Source: Dehalococcoidia bacterium UBA2991 (GTDB lineage Bacteria; Chloroflexota; Dehalococcoidia; Tepidiformales; Tepidiformaceae). From it: a stretch of 64,000 nt of DNA. The notes beneath the pieces are model-generated. The model was not told where the DNA came from. It worked only from the letters and a program-made list of their open reading frames with translations, and made no database searches. Location: contig DEAD01000006.1 in NCBI GenBank assembly GCA_002346645.1, positions 1-64,000 of the forward strand, read 5' to 3'. Below, in pieces: positions 8,312 through 17,442 of this stretch; the first letter of the stretch is position 1; every line of letters starts with the position of its first letter. Both the position numbers and the translations under genes were made by a program.

Positions 8312-9586
8312 GTGGGCGCACGGGTGCTGCTGGTAGGGATGGGAGCCCGCGAGCATGCGGTTGCATGGAAATTAACGCAAAGCCCCGATGTAGAAGAAGT
8401 TTTTGTCGCACCTGGCAATGCGGGAACTGCCCAAATCGCAACCAACGTGCCAATCGACCCAAAGGATATCGATAGCCTAATCGAAGCCGCTAATGATCTG
8501 AAGATCGATTTTTACCTCGCCACAATGGACGATCCTCAGCCGCTAGGCCTTGTGGACCGCCTACGTGAGCGGGGACTCCCTTGTTATGGACCAACTGCTG
8601 CTGCTGCACAGATCGAGGCAAGCAAGGCATGGTCGAAACAGTTCATGGTTGACCACGGGATTACAACCGCGATACACCGCACATTTAGAGACCACAACGA
8701 CGCAGTCGCCTACGTAGAGTCCCTCCCCGATGCTCCAATTGTGGTTAAGGCAAGTGGGCTGGCAGCAGGAAAAGGTGCGCTCGTTTGCGATGACCGAGAG
8801 GGAGCGCTGCTAGCCCTAGACACGATCATGATCAAACGCGCATTCGGGACAGCAGGCGATCAAGTAGTTATTGAGGAGCGTTTACAGGGTTGGGAAACAA
8901 GCACCCATGCCATCTGCGACGGAGAGACCGCAGTACTTACGCCTTCCGCAACGGACTATAAGCGAGCACTCACGGGAGATAGGGGGCTGAATACTGGCGG
9001 GATGGGTGCCTACAGCCCAAGCATAGATGTGACCACAGCACTCTCCAAGGCAATCGAACAAGAGGTTGTAAAGCCCACCATTGAGGGAATGGCCGCGCTC
9101 GGAAGTCCTTTCAACGGCACGCTTTACCCAGGACTCATGATCACCGACAGAGGAAACTATGTGCTCGAATACAACGCACGCCTAGGGGATCCCGAAGCAC
9201 AGGTCCTCATGGCTCGCCTCAATAGCGATCTTTTCACGATCTGCCGGGCAGCCGCCGAGGGAGGACTGTCCTCGGTTGATATCAGTTGGTCAAAAGAACC
9301 TGCAGTAGGAGTTGTAATCGCCAGTGGAGGTTACCCCCGAGAGTACACAACAGGCCATCTAATCGATGGGCTGGATAAAATCGATGAGGATGTGCAAGTG
9401 TTCCATGCAGGCACAGCACTAACTCCGAAGGGCGTGGTAACCAATGGAGGCCGGGTCTTGACCGTGGTCGCAAGGGGGCCGACGCTCGCAGCGGCAAGAG
9501 CAAAAGCTTACGAGAACGCCCAATTCATCCGCTTCGAAGGAGCATATATGCGCAGCGACATCGCAGAGATCGAGGAAATCAGATGA
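8312..9586 (+). CDS. purD: phosphoribosylamine-glycine ligase
   Basis: GAR synthetase, the second step of de novo purine synthesis, an ATP-grasp enzyme of 424 residues from this start. It shows the N-terminal phosphate loop (here GMGAREHA, usually GSGGREHA), VKASGLAAGKGA, VVIEERLQGWE, the MGAYSP segment and the ATP-grasp LEYNARLGDPEAQ. The GTG at 8312 follows TGAGGA with 5-nt spacing and gives a normal N-terminus; the frame stays open into guaA but those codons look like shadow. It ends in an ATGA overlap with purE. Confidence 0.95.
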   Translation: MGARVLLVGMGAREHAVAWKLTQSPDVEEVFVAPGNAGTAQIATNVPIDPKDIDSLIEAANDLKIDFYLATMDDPQPLGLVDRLRERGLPCYGPTAAAAQIEASKAWSKQFMVDHGITTAIHRTFRDHNDAVAYVESLPDAPIVVKASGLAAGKGALVCDDREGALLALDTIMIKRAFGTAGDQVVIEERLQGWETSTHAICDGETAVLTPSATDYKRALTGDRGLNTGGMGAYSPSIDVTTALSKAIEQEVVKPTIEGMAALGSPFNGTLYPGLMITDRGNYVLEYNARLGDPEAQVLMARLNSDLFTICRAAAEGGLSSVDISWSKEPAVGVVIASGGYPREYTTGHLIDGLDKIDEDVQVFHAGTALTPKGVVTNGGRVLTVVARGPTLAAARAKAYENAQFIRFEGAYMRSDIAEIEEIR

Positions 9587-10047
9587 CTACTCCACTAGTC
9601 GCCATCTTGATGGGGTCAAAAAATGACATGCCTTCTATGGAACCAACAGAGAAGGCATTGACCTCCTTGGGTATCCCTTTCGAGACCCACGTCATGTCGG
9701 CCCACCGTAACCCGGAAAAAGTGCATACATTCGCCAAAGGTGCACTCGAAGCAGGGCTAGAAGTGTTCATCTGCGCAGCAGGCGGAGCTGCCGCACTTCC
9801 TGGCGCCGTGTCTGCCCTGACAACACTGCCGGTCATCGGCGTACCACTAGCGACAAGTGAGGTGGCCGGCGGACAGGACGCCATCTACGGAGTTCTCCAG
9901 ATGCCGCCAGGAGTACCGGTTGCAGGCGTGGCAGTAGGGGGCTGGGGTGCACGAAACGCAGCCTACCTAGCGGCAGCTATTCTCTCTCTCTCTCACGATG
10001 ACATCCGGCGCAACTATGCAGCCTTTCGTGAGGAGCAATCTCGCTAG
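9583..10047 (+). CDS. purE: PurE-family carboxyaminoimidazole ribonucleotide mutase/carboxylase
   Basis: A 154-residue PurE acting on the carboxylation of aminoimidazole ribonucleotide. Recognisable are ILMGSKNDMPSM (usual SDxP is ND-P here), the SAHRNPE motif with His41, SALTTLPVIGVPL and QMPPGVPVAGVAV. The GGAA-H-LPG loop of class I enzymes reads GGAAALPG, so its histidine is Ala71. No purK lies nearby. It could be a variant class I mutase or an enzyme that uses CO2 directly. It is translationally coupled to purD. Its stop overlaps that of the convergent CoA-transferase by 4 nt. Confidence 0.9.
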   Translation: MTTPLVAILMGSKNDMPSMEPTEKALTSLGIPFETHVMSAHRNPEKVHTFAKGALEAGLEVFICAAGGAAALPGAVSALTTLPVIGVPLATSEVAGGQDAIYGVLQMPPGVPVAGVAVGGWGARNAAYLAAAILSLSHDDIRRNYAAFREEQSR

Positions 10048-11825
10048 CTACCTGCTTTCTCAAGGACACTCCCAACAGCGCTGCGCACTGCCACCCCTTG
10101 CTCGTTAAGAGCAGGGGCGCGGCTGCGAGCCGGCATGGAAGACAGTGCTACGAGCGGACCGGGATGATTCATCAATCTTCCACTCGATGTCGCTATTTGC
10201 TCAATAGGCCAAGAAGGCTTGACCTTTCCTTGCACAAGGATGTCGTCGAGAGTTGTCAGGGAAAGCTCATTCCCACCATTGCGCAAATCCTCTATCAAGG
10301 TGTACGAGAGAGCTGCCACCTGGCCAATATCAAGTAAGGCAGCGCCTTCCTTGCCCCCAAGGCGTCGCCGCACAAGCTCACGCAGAATCGCCAAAAAGCC
10401 GGTGATAGCACCTATAGGGTCACCATATGGGTAGCCAGAGTTGGCAGGCACGCCACCACCCAGCGCACTGGCATAGCCAGAAGCAACCTCGAAGGACCAC
10501 CCCATGCCGCGTAAAGCCGCTAGTGGGCCCTCAACCTCATAGCCAGGAAGAGAGACCGCCATAATGCCGGGGTTTAGAGCAGAGATATCTTGAAAGGCGA
10601 GGCCCCCACGTTCACGCGCTCCCTGAGAAAGATTCTCCACACTAATGTCGCAGGCTCCAAGGAGAGCATTGAGGAGAGCACGGTCCGAAGCATCCTTGAG
10701 GTTAACCACCATTGATCCCTTCCCAAGGTTTATCGGCTCAAACGTCCAAGAAACACCCTCTCCTCCAAGGCTACCCGTGACCCGCCAAAAATCACCTCCG
10801 GTAGGTTCACACTTGATTACCAGCGCACCATAGTCAGCAAGAAAACGAGCAGTAAGCGGCCCCGCCCAGTGCTGAGTCACCTCCACTACAACGAGGCCAG
10901 CGAGCGGACCGGCAACCGGGGTTGGCAGGGCGGAAAAGATAGCCTCTCTCACTGCTTCCCGACTGGAATACGAAACAGCATCCGTTTCTAGGTTCTCCAC
11001 GCAGAAGGGGGCACCAGGTCGGAGCCCAATACCAGAATCGACTGCAATTGCACCCCGCCGATGAAGATAAGCTGACTTAGCGAGCGCATCGAGCGGCAAC
11101 ACCGGGGCGTAGGGAAGCCCCGCTTCCTGAGCTAGACGGACGACATCTGCAACCGTATGGCTCCGGAACCAGGATTCCGCAGCCTCCCAAATAGAAGCAC
11201 CATTTTCTCGACGAGCTGCGACAGTCGGCCATGAATCAACAATGTCATCTCGGCCAATCATGGTGCAAAAGCGAGGCCACTCGGTTGGGACTGCCTGGTA
11301 AGCACCCACCTGACCATCAGCACAGGGAACAATGCCCAGAGGATAGGTGGTGAGGCTCGGGGGGATTACTGCAGAGTTATTGATTCCCACTGAGTGGGCA
11401 GACACCAGGGGCATAATCATGTGCAAGACAACATGCTCAACATTGATTCGAGCGGCAGCAGGCTTTTCCCCAGCAGCTAAAGCAAGTGCCTGAAGAAGCA
11501 CCCCAGACACAGTCACCTCAGCAACTACCGTAGCAATATGCCCAATGGGTGGCATTAGGCCATAGCCCGGATGGCCTATGGCGGGATTACGTGCGCCGAT
11601 AGTGCGTAAGGCCTGAGCAAAGCCTTCATCAGACGCAGTTAGGACAACATATGCATCTGCTTGAGTGTCGGCCAGTTGTCCCTCATCACAGACACAAACT
11701 GTAAAGGCATTCTCTTTCCGATCTGTATCCGCGATACCAAGGGCCGCAATCAAGTGTAGGAGCGGTTTCCTGACACGAGATTGCGTCTTCACAAGCACAG
11801 TTAGTGGAAGGGACTTAAACATCAA
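10044..11825 (-). CDS. tandem CaiB/BaiF (family III) CoA-transferase, degenerate
   Basis: A 593-residue protein made of two family III CoA-transferase-like halves. The second half starts near residue 300 with the typical LAGLVVVEVTQHWAGPLTARFLADYGALVIKCEP opening region (VEVTQHWAGP, DYGALVIK) followed by NLGKGSMVVNLKD and ISVENLSQG. The first half lacks a convincing version of that opening and is clearly eroded. By ungapped alignment to the sister proteins here, the catalytic acidic position reads Gln in the second half (LDIGQVAAL) and Glu in the first. This may be a divergent transferase or a non-catalytic partner subunit. It follows the NIPSNAP gene by 87 nt on the same strand. Confidence 0.75.
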   Translation of the reverse strand: MMFKSLPLTVLVKTQSRVRKPLLHLIAALGIADTDRKENAFTVCVCDEGQLADTQADAYVVLTASDEGFAQALRTIGARNPAIGHPGYGLMPPIGHIATVVAEVTVSGVLLQALALAAGEKPAAARINVEHVVLHMIMPLVSAHSVGINNSAVIPPSLTTYPLGIVPCADGQVGAYQAVPTEWPRFCTMIGRDDIVDSWPTVAARRENGASIWEAAESWFRSHTVADVVRLAQEAGLPYAPVLPLDALAKSAYLHRRGAIAVDSGIGLRPGAPFCVENLETDAVSYSSREAVREAIFSALPTPVAGPLAGLVVVEVTQHWAGPLTARFLADYGALVIKCEPTGGDFWRVTGSLGGEGVSWTFEPINLGKGSMVVNLKDASDRALLNALLGACDISVENLSQGARERGGLAFQDISALNPGIMAVSLPGYEVEGPLAALRGMGWSFEVASGYASALGGGVPANSGYPYGDPIGAITGFLAILRELVRRRLGGKEGAALLDIGQVAALSYTLIEDLRNGGNELSLTTLDDILVQGKVKPSWPIEQIATSSGRLMNHPGPLVALSSMPARSRAPALNEQGVAVRSAVGSVLEKAGS

Positions 11826-11912
11826 GGCAGCAACACAGTAGCGGAGTCAGTAGCGAAGCGGGGAGAAAAGCTAGCTCCTAGGCAATGCTTTCCTCCCCAG
11901 CTATTGCAAAGA

Positions 11913-12239
11913 TCAGCCCAGCGGAGAAAAGTCCGTGGGAACCAAAATACGATTTTCGATGTGGTGGACGAGAGGTCCTTCCTCTTCTGATGCAGCCCTA
12001 ACCTGACGCCACTCGGGATCGGACATGAAAGTGGCCCATGCCTGCTCACGTTGAGCAAAATCCTCAAATGCGAGGACATACCACAGCTCGTCACTGCGAC
12101 CACCGATAGAGTTTGTCCAGTAGGCGATGTTCTTGATACCACAGCGTTCAAAGATACCAATCGTGTGGTCGCGGAAACGGGCCTGAAGAGCTGGCATCTT
12201 GCCCGGATGAGCGGTGTAAATACGGAGCTCATGGATCAC
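11913..12239 (-). CDS. NIPSNAP family protein
   Basis: A 108-residue NIPSNAP (dimeric ferredoxin-like alpha/beta barrel) protein. It begins VIHELRIYTAHPGKM, the usual family start, and continues with ERCGIKNIAYWTN, ELWYVLAFEDFAQREQAW and FMSDPEWRQV. The GTG start at 12239 has a very good GGAGG 8 nt upstream. The function of the family is unsettled in bacteria. Its place upstream of a CoA-transferase and divergent from a monooxygenase suggests a small-molecule catabolic setting, which is inference. Confidence 0.85.
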   Translation of the reverse strand: MIHELRIYTAHPGKMPALQARFRDHTIGIFERCGIKNIAYWTNSIGGRSDELWYVLAFEDFAQREQAWATFMSDPEWRQVRAASEEEGPLVHHIENRILVPTDFSPLG

Positions 12240-12443
12240 AGTTAGGCCTCCTTTGGAGAGCCATTGTAAGGCGGTACTAAACCTACATTGCCCGTTCATT
12301 GTTCTTAAAACCAATTCCAACTTTCGCTTGTTCTTTTAAAAGCCTATGCGTCCGGGTTTCTCGTAGAGCGGACACGATTCATTGCAGTGTTCTGTGGCTA
12401 CACTGCTGGCACCCCACGAACAGGGCCGCTACTCTGCACTGCT

Positions 12444-14372
12444 ATGACGACTAGCCGGAAAATCGAGCCTCTTCCGCAAGATGACGACGCCATTCGCAAA
12501 GCGCTGAAGGATGCCCATCTCCCCTCGCTATTGCCAGCCCTAGCTCAGATTACAGGAGACTTGTCACTCCTCCGGAATGATCTGATGCCAGACACAGCTC
12601 TGTTGACAGACCCTCAAGGAGGATTGCCTCCTGAAAAGCAAACAGAGGCGCAGGAATTGGCGTTCAAGACCTTGGCCGCGTGGAGAGACGCTGGGTCAGT
12701 AGTAGCCGATATACCAACGCATTCCGAAGTGCGACGAATGATGGATTACCTGATCGGCGAGCACGTGAGTGACGAGTACTTACCTCTATTGCTGGAGGAG
12801 CTGGCTTTCGCCGATATAGATGCACGTGCGCCCCAATGGCATAAGGAAACTATTAACCCAGGACGGTCACTTCGTGTGGTCATCATCGGTGCCGGTATGT
12901 CGGGGATTTTGGCAGCCCATCGCCTGAATCAAGCAGGGATTCCCTTCACAGTTATTGAGAAGAACGAAGACGTAGGCGGCACTTGGTTCGAGAACACGTA
13001 CCCTGGAGCACGGGTCGACTCCTCTAACCACGCCTACAGCTACTCATTTGCCCAGAAGTTCGACTGGCCCTACCACCACTCGCCACAGGAAGTACTTCTC
13101 GAATATTTCAGAAATTGCGCCACAGACTTTGGAATCCGTGAAAATATCCTCTTCAACACCGAGGTGTTGGCAGCCACATATGACGAAGCACGCTGCATCT
13201 GGAAAGTCAGCGTTCGCAATGCAAACGGTCGAGAAGAGAAGATTGAGGCCGAGGCCATCATTAGCGCAGTAGGCCAGTTAAATCGGCCAAAGATGCCAGA
13301 CATTGAAGGGTTAAGTAGCTTCAAAGGACCGTCGTTTCATTCAGCACAGTGGGACCATGAGATCGACTTCAAGGGGAAAGCTGTAGGAATAATCGGAACG
13401 GGATCAAGCGCTTCTCAGTTCATACCTCACCTTGCAGAAGCAGCCAGAGAAGTACAGATTTTCCAGCGAACACCAAACTGGTACGCTCCCGCACCGAACT
13501 ATCACGAAAGAGTAGCAGATGGTTTTCTCTGGCTACTTAAACACGTGCCAACCTACGCCCAGTGGTATCGATTTTGGCTGTTCTGGGCAATCTCAGACGG
13601 ATTTCTCCCAATGGTTGAGGTGGACAACAGCTGGAAGCCGGGGGACGCCGTTACAGGGAAGGGCAACCGACAGCTCCGCGAACTTTTAGAGGCCTCAATG
13701 AGAAAGCAGCTCGCAACCAGGCCTGACCTCATTGAAAAGGCCCTACCTGACTTCCCTCCAGCATCAAAAAGGATCGTGGTAGACAACGGGACGTGGCCTA
13801 ACACCTTACTGAAAGAACACGTCCATCTAATCACAGAATCCATCGAGCAGATCACTCCAAGGGGTGTCCGTACAGAAGGTAACAACGAGCACCCTCTCGA
13901 CATTTTGGTCTTCGGGACAGGATTTCAGGCATCTAAATTTCTAACTCCAATGAAAGTAACTGGAATCAATGGAGTGGATATGCATGAACAGTGGGACGGA
14001 GACGCAAGAGCCTACTTGGGAATCACAATGCCAAACTTCCCCAATTTCTTCTTCATGTATGGCCCCAACACCAACATCGTGGTCAACGGAAGCATCGTCT
14101 ATTTCTCAGAATGTGAGGCGCAATACATACTGGAGTGCCTGAGATTCCTTCTGGACAGTGGAACGCAAGCCATTGACTGTCGAGCAGAGGTGCATGATGC
14201 ATATAACGAACGCATTGACGCTGGCAACTTGAAGCGAGCTTGGGGCGTTTCTAGTGTACCGAGCTGGTACAAAAGTGATTCTGGACGCGTCGCCCAGAAC
14301 TGGCCTTTCACCTTGCTCGAGTACTGGCAGCAAACAAAGCAAATTGACCCAGACGATTACATCCTTACTTAG
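12444..14372 (+). CDS. flavin-dependent Baeyer-Villiger type monooxygenase
   Basis: A 642-residue type I Baeyer-Villiger monooxygenase-like protein. After an N-terminal extension of about 140 residues come the FAD Rossmann motif IIGAGMSGILAA, the DVGGTWFENTYPGARVD segment, the BVMO fingerprint FKGPSFHSAQWD and the NADPH Rossmann motif GIIGTGSSASQ. Length and extension resemble 4-hydroxyacetophenone monooxygenase-type enzymes. It probably inserts oxygen next to a ketone using FAD and NADPH; the substrate is unknown. The ATG at 12444 has no Shine-Dalgarno, and a TACTCT lies 8 nt before it. Its stop overlaps that of the convergent lipoprotein gene by 4 nt. Confidence 0.88.
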   Translation: MTTSRKIEPLPQDDDAIRKALKDAHLPSLLPALAQITGDLSLLRNDLMPDTALLTDPQGGLPPEKQTEAQELAFKTLAAWRDAGSVVADIPTHSEVRRMMDYLIGEHVSDEYLPLLLEELAFADIDARAPQWHKETINPGRSLRVVIIGAGMSGILAAHRLNQAGIPFTVIEKNEDVGGTWFENTYPGARVDSSNHAYSYSFAQKFDWPYHHSPQEVLLEYFRNCATDFGIRENILFNTEVLAATYDEARCIWKVSVRNANGREEKIEAEAIISAVGQLNRPKMPDIEGLSSFKGPSFHSAQWDHEIDFKGKAVGIIGTGSSASQFIPHLAEAAREVQIFQRTPNWYAPAPNYHERVADGFLWLLKHVPTYAQWYRFWLFWAISDGFLPMVEVDNSWKPGDAVTGKGNRQLRELLEASMRKQLATRPDLIEKALPDFPPASKRIVVDNGTWPNTLLKEHVHLITESIEQITPRGVRTEGNNEHPLDILVFGTGFQASKFLTPMKVTGINGVDMHEQWDGDARAYLGITMPNFPNFFFMYGPNTNIVVNGSIVYFSECEAQYILECLRFLLDSGTQAIDCRAEVHDAYNERIDAGNLKRAWGVSSVPSWYKSDSGRVAQNWPFTLLEYWQQTKQIDPDDYILT

Positions 14373-14947
14373 GACATCACCTTCTTGGGCGTGACTGGTT
14401 CGCAAAAAACCTCGCTACGTCCAGCAAAGTCATCGTAATTACCTGTAACTACCCTGATACAAATATGAACTAGCTCTACATCTGCAAAACGGCTTGTCCG
14501 TATCCTGAAAACAGCCTGCCCCCCAACGGTGTCATCGCCAAACTCAGTGGGTTGGAGCTCGCCCACAGAGCCTTCGATAGCTCCACCCTCCGCATCGAGC
14601 AGAACTACATTTGCATCCGGGAGAAGCCCCTGGTGAACAAAAACATTAGCCTCGGGGGCTATATCTAAGTGGTAATTAAACGCCACGGTAACCTCGTCCA
14701 CAGTAGTTGCCTCTACGACCACGTTCCAAACTCTTGAAAGGGGAGCAGCGAGAGCGGCAGCGGACTTCGACTTCTGCTTCTCCCACCAAGCGGGAACCGA
14801 AGTCGCACTAGCAACAGATGTGGCTGTAGGGGCTGGAGCACTAGGGCCAGGGGTAACTGTAGCAACCTGAGCAGGAGCGTCATTTCGGCCACAGGCAATA
14901 AAGACTGTCATGAACAAGGCAGCGAATATCCACGAAAAACGACCCAA
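14369..14947 (-). CDS. putative lipoprotein, unknown function
   Basis: A 192-residue secreted lipoprotein. The N-terminus has a short charged start, a hydrophobic stretch and the lipobox VFIAC with Cys19. A Pro/Ala/Thr/Ser-rich linker to about residue 50 follows, then a beta-rich domain with no family I recognise. The start is TTG at 14947, with AAGGA 8-9 nt upstream inside the end of the VOC gene. Cotranscription with the VOC protein and glutamate dehydrogenase upstream is likely from the 5-nt gap and shared strand. Confidence 0.75.
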   Translation of the reverse strand: MGRFSWIFAALFMTVFIACGRNDAPAQVATVTPGPSAPAPTATSVASATSVPAWWEKQKSKSAAALAAPLSRVWNVVVEATTVDEVTVAFNYHLDIAPEANVFVHQGLLPDANVVLLDAEGGAIEGSVGELQPTEFGDDTVGGQAVFRIRTSRFADVELVHICIRVVTGNYDDFAGRSEVFCEPVTPKKVMS

Positions 14948-14952
14948 CTAAA

Positions 14953-15393
14953 TCAGTCCTTCAGAGGAGGGAGACCACCCCGTTCGACAAGCTCCATCCT
15001 CACACCAACGGCGTCGTTTACGTAGCAAAAGCCGGCCAGCATTCCATCTCGGTCAAGACCAGCCATCTCCAGAGTCATACCAGCCCCAAGATCACCTATA
15101 GCCTCCTCCACACTGTCAACATATAACCCGAAATGGTGAAGTTGAGAGCCCTCACCACACTGCCAAACAGTATCGGGAAGCGCTTCAATCAACTCCAGTG
15201 CAATGGGCGTACTCTGATCGCAAAAAGTGACTCGAGGGGAGAGCATGCGTTCACCCATGTGGTCCCGAACAAGAACGTTAGCGGTTGAGGGATCTCGCCA
15301 CCCAACGCCAAAGCGACTACCCAGCTCCCTCATAGCAGCCTCTATATCAGGGACGATTATTCCTACGTGATAGATGTCCTCGAAAACGATCAT
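14953..15393 (-). CDS. VOC (glyoxalase/dioxygenase superfamily) protein
   Basis: A 146-residue vicinal-oxygen-chelate protein with two beta-alpha-beta-beta-beta units: IYHVGIIVPDIEAAM at the start and QLHHFGLYVDSVEEAI in the middle, ending in a GVRMELVERG strand. Candidate metal ligands are His9, the His of LHHFG and the terminal Glu. The closest general type is methylmalonyl-CoA epimerase-like, but the identity is not certain. The ATG overlaps the glutamate dehydrogenase stop (ATGA), so the two are coupled. Confidence 0.8.
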   Translation of the reverse strand: MIVFEDIYHVGIIVPDIEAAMRELGSRFGVGWRDPSTANVLVRDHMGERMLSPRVTFCDQSTPIALELIEALPDTVWQCGEGSQLHHFGLYVDSVEEAIGDLGAGMTLEMAGLDRDGMLAGFCYVNDAVGVRMELVERGGLPPLKD

Positions 15394-16805
15394 GGAAAGA
15401 TCCCCATCAAGGAATACGACTTCGCTACCCGGTCAATTGCAAGAGAGTAAGCAGCAACACGAAGATCAGGCATGCTGCGCGACTTCCAAATCTCGTGGAT
15501 TGAGTGGTACGAATCAATGATAGTGTCAGCAAGAGCGGCCTCTACAAGATCTATTTCATCAGGACCACGGACTGCCTGGATCAAGTCATCGTCACTTAGG
15601 TGAGCCCCCGTGGCACCTTCCAACGCCTTCACAACACGAGTAGTAGCTACCTCCTGGTGACGGCTTGTGAGGCGCTCAGGAGAAACATGCTGGATATTCT
15701 TGAGCCATTCGAAGTACGAGACAGTTACGCCACCAGCATTCAGAAATAAGTCAGGGATGACCAGAATGCCCCGCTCCCGAAGTATTGCATCACCTGCACT
15801 ATCCACAGGACCATTGGCTGCCTCAGCTACGATCTTGGCTTTTATTTGGGGTGCATTATCGGCAGTGATCTGATTCTCGAGCGCAGCAGGTACCAAAATG
15901 TCGCAGTCTAGCTCCAGGGTAACTTCAGGCTTTCCAATGTCACGGGTACCGGGAGCACCACGGATGGAACCAGTCTCGAGGAGGTGCCGGTGGACCTCTT
16001 CAACGTTAAGTCCCTCTTCGGAAGCGATTCCACCGTCGAACTCGGCGATAGCCACAATGCGCGCGCCCTCCTCCTCCAGCAATCGAGCTGCATGAAATCC
16101 AACCTTGCCCAATCCCTGCACTATTACACGCTTACCATCGAGGCCGGACGTCAACCCAACAGACTGCATGTCTTCGAGAGAAGCTGTAGCTTCCGCGATA
16201 CCGATGGCAACACCACGACCAGTAGCCTCCGTACGGCCAGAAATGCCGTGCAGTGCAATCGGTTTGCCAGTGACACAAGCGAAGGGATTCAGTTGGTCAG
16301 GATTAAGTGCAGTGTATGTATCAACAATCCAGGCCATCTCCCGTTCACCAGTACCGTAGTCAGGCGCAGGAACATCAACGGCCGGTCCAATCATGTTTTT
16401 GCGATTAAGCTCAGCAACGTAGCGGCGAGTGACCCGCTCCAGAAAGCCCTCGCTCTCTTTTCGGGCATCGATACAAATACCACCCTTGGCCCCACCGAAG
16501 GGAGCTTCAACAATCGCGCATTTATAGGTCATGAGGCCAGCGAGTGCACAAACCTCGTCTTCGGTCACCTCAGGACTAAACCGAATCCCCCCTTTTGTGG
16601 GAAGTCGGTGAAAACTGTGCTCTGCGCGGTAGGCCTCGACAACACGAATAGAGCCATCATCTTCCCGAACAGGGAAGCTCATCCGGTGAACCACATTGCA
16701 CATCTTGACCTGATCGAGGAGCCCCTGCGGATGATCGCTATAAGCAGCAGCACGATCGAATTGGGCGTGAACATCAGCGAGCAGATTGCTGTCTTGGGTT
16801 TTCAT
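15390..16805 (-). CDS. Glu/Leu/Phe/Val dehydrogenase (probable glutamate dehydrogenase)
   Basis: A 471-residue hexameric-type amino acid dehydrogenase that oxidatively deaminates an amino acid, probably glutamate, with NAD(P). It shows RLPTKGGIRFSPEV, the catalytic-lysine region PFGGAKGGI, VPAPDYGTGEREMAWI, GRTEATGRGVA and the dinucleotide loop VQGLGKVGFHAA. PAALENQI and AEAANGP follow. The ATG at 16805 is preceded by AGGGGG at 5-nt spacing; the frame is open 16 codons further but without support. It leads a minus-strand unit with the VOC protein and the lipoprotein. Confidence 0.92.
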   Translation of the reverse strand: MKTQDSNLLADVHAQFDRAAAYSDHPQGLLDQVKMCNVVHRMSFPVREDDGSIRVVEAYRAEHSFHRLPTKGGIRFSPEVTEDEVCALAGLMTYKCAIVEAPFGGAKGGICIDARKESEGFLERVTRRYVAELNRKNMIGPAVDVPAPDYGTGEREMAWIVDTYTALNPDQLNPFACVTGKPIALHGISGRTEATGRGVAIGIAEATASLEDMQSVGLTSGLDGKRVIVQGLGKVGFHAARLLEEEGARIVAIAEFDGGIASEEGLNVEEVHRHLLETGSIRGAPGTRDIGKPEVTLELDCDILVPAALENQITADNAPQIKAKIVAEAANGPVDSAGDAILRERGILVIPDLFLNAGGVTVSYFEWLKNIQHVSPERLTSRHQEVATTRVVKALEGATGAHLSDDDLIQAVRGPDEIDLVEAALADTIIDSYHSIHEIWKSRSMPDLRVAAYSLAIDRVAKSYSLMGIFP

Positions 16806-16896
16806 AGTTCCCCCTGCGAACTGCATAGCCGCAACCTTAGTATAGGCGGGCACCTACCAGACACCGCCGAAAAAATTTTGGCGGCAGGCGGCAACC

Positions 16897-17442
16897 ATGT
16901 CCCTCGAAGAAATCATTATCGCGATCATTCGGATCGTAGGGTCACTCGCTGTACTTAAATGGGCTTTCGTAGGCGGCTGGGCAGCGATTTTAATTGACCT
17001 AAGTGACCTATTTTTGAAAAACCTGCTCGATCTAGGTGGGGTGAGCAACTACCAAGCATTCGATAAATGGCTCGATCAGTTCTACATGGTCACATTTTTA
17101 ATCGTGTCTCTCCGCTGGAAAGGAGCAGCACGATCTGTTGCAGTGGGACTATTCGCTTTCAGACTAGCAGGGTTCGTCACCTTTCAATTCACGGGAGAAC
17201 GAATCGTCCTGCTGGCAGCTCCAAACATCTTCGAAGTGTGGTTTCTATTTGTAGCGAGCTTGACTCATTGGCGGCCGAACTTCGTATTTTCAAGGCAAAA
17301 AATCCTCCTTTTCCTAATCCCGCTGACCGCTTTGAAGATACTCCAGGAATACGCTTTACATGGAGGCAAATGGCTGGACAGCTTCACTGCCATCGAAGCA
17401 ATAGATGCGATCGCAGGTTGGTTAGCAGCGCCCTTTATCTAA
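16897..17442 (+). CDS. integral membrane protein, unknown function
   Basis: A 181-residue protein with about five or six hydrophobic segments (near residues 5-35, 62-72, 80-98, 103-125 and 133-150) and no recognised family. The N-terminus MSLEEIIIAIIRIVGS goes straight into a membrane helix. The ribosome binding site is weak. It is divergent from glutamate dehydrogenase across 91 nt and overlaps the convergent VOC gene by 4 nt at the stops. Confidence 0.7.
   Translation: MSLEEIIIAIIRIVGSLAVLKWAFVGGWAAILIDLSDLFLKNLLDLGGVSNYQAFDKWLDQFYMVTFLIVSLRWKGAARSVAVGLFAFRLAGFVTFQFTGERIVLLAAPNIFEVWFLFVASLTHWRPNFVFSRQKILLFLIPLTALKILQEYALHGGKWLDSFTAIEAIDAIAGWLAAPFI

Noticed and set aside
11822..12232. 136-codon minus-strand frame overlapping the NIPSNAP gene
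   Set aside because: The NIPSNAP frame has a strong Shine-Dalgarno and family motifs; this one has neither.
15984..16958. 324-codon open frame on the plus strand, antisense to glutamate dehydrogenase
   Set aside because: The minus strand encodes a full, strongly motif-supported dehydrogenase; the antisense protein has no recognisable family and no ribosome site.
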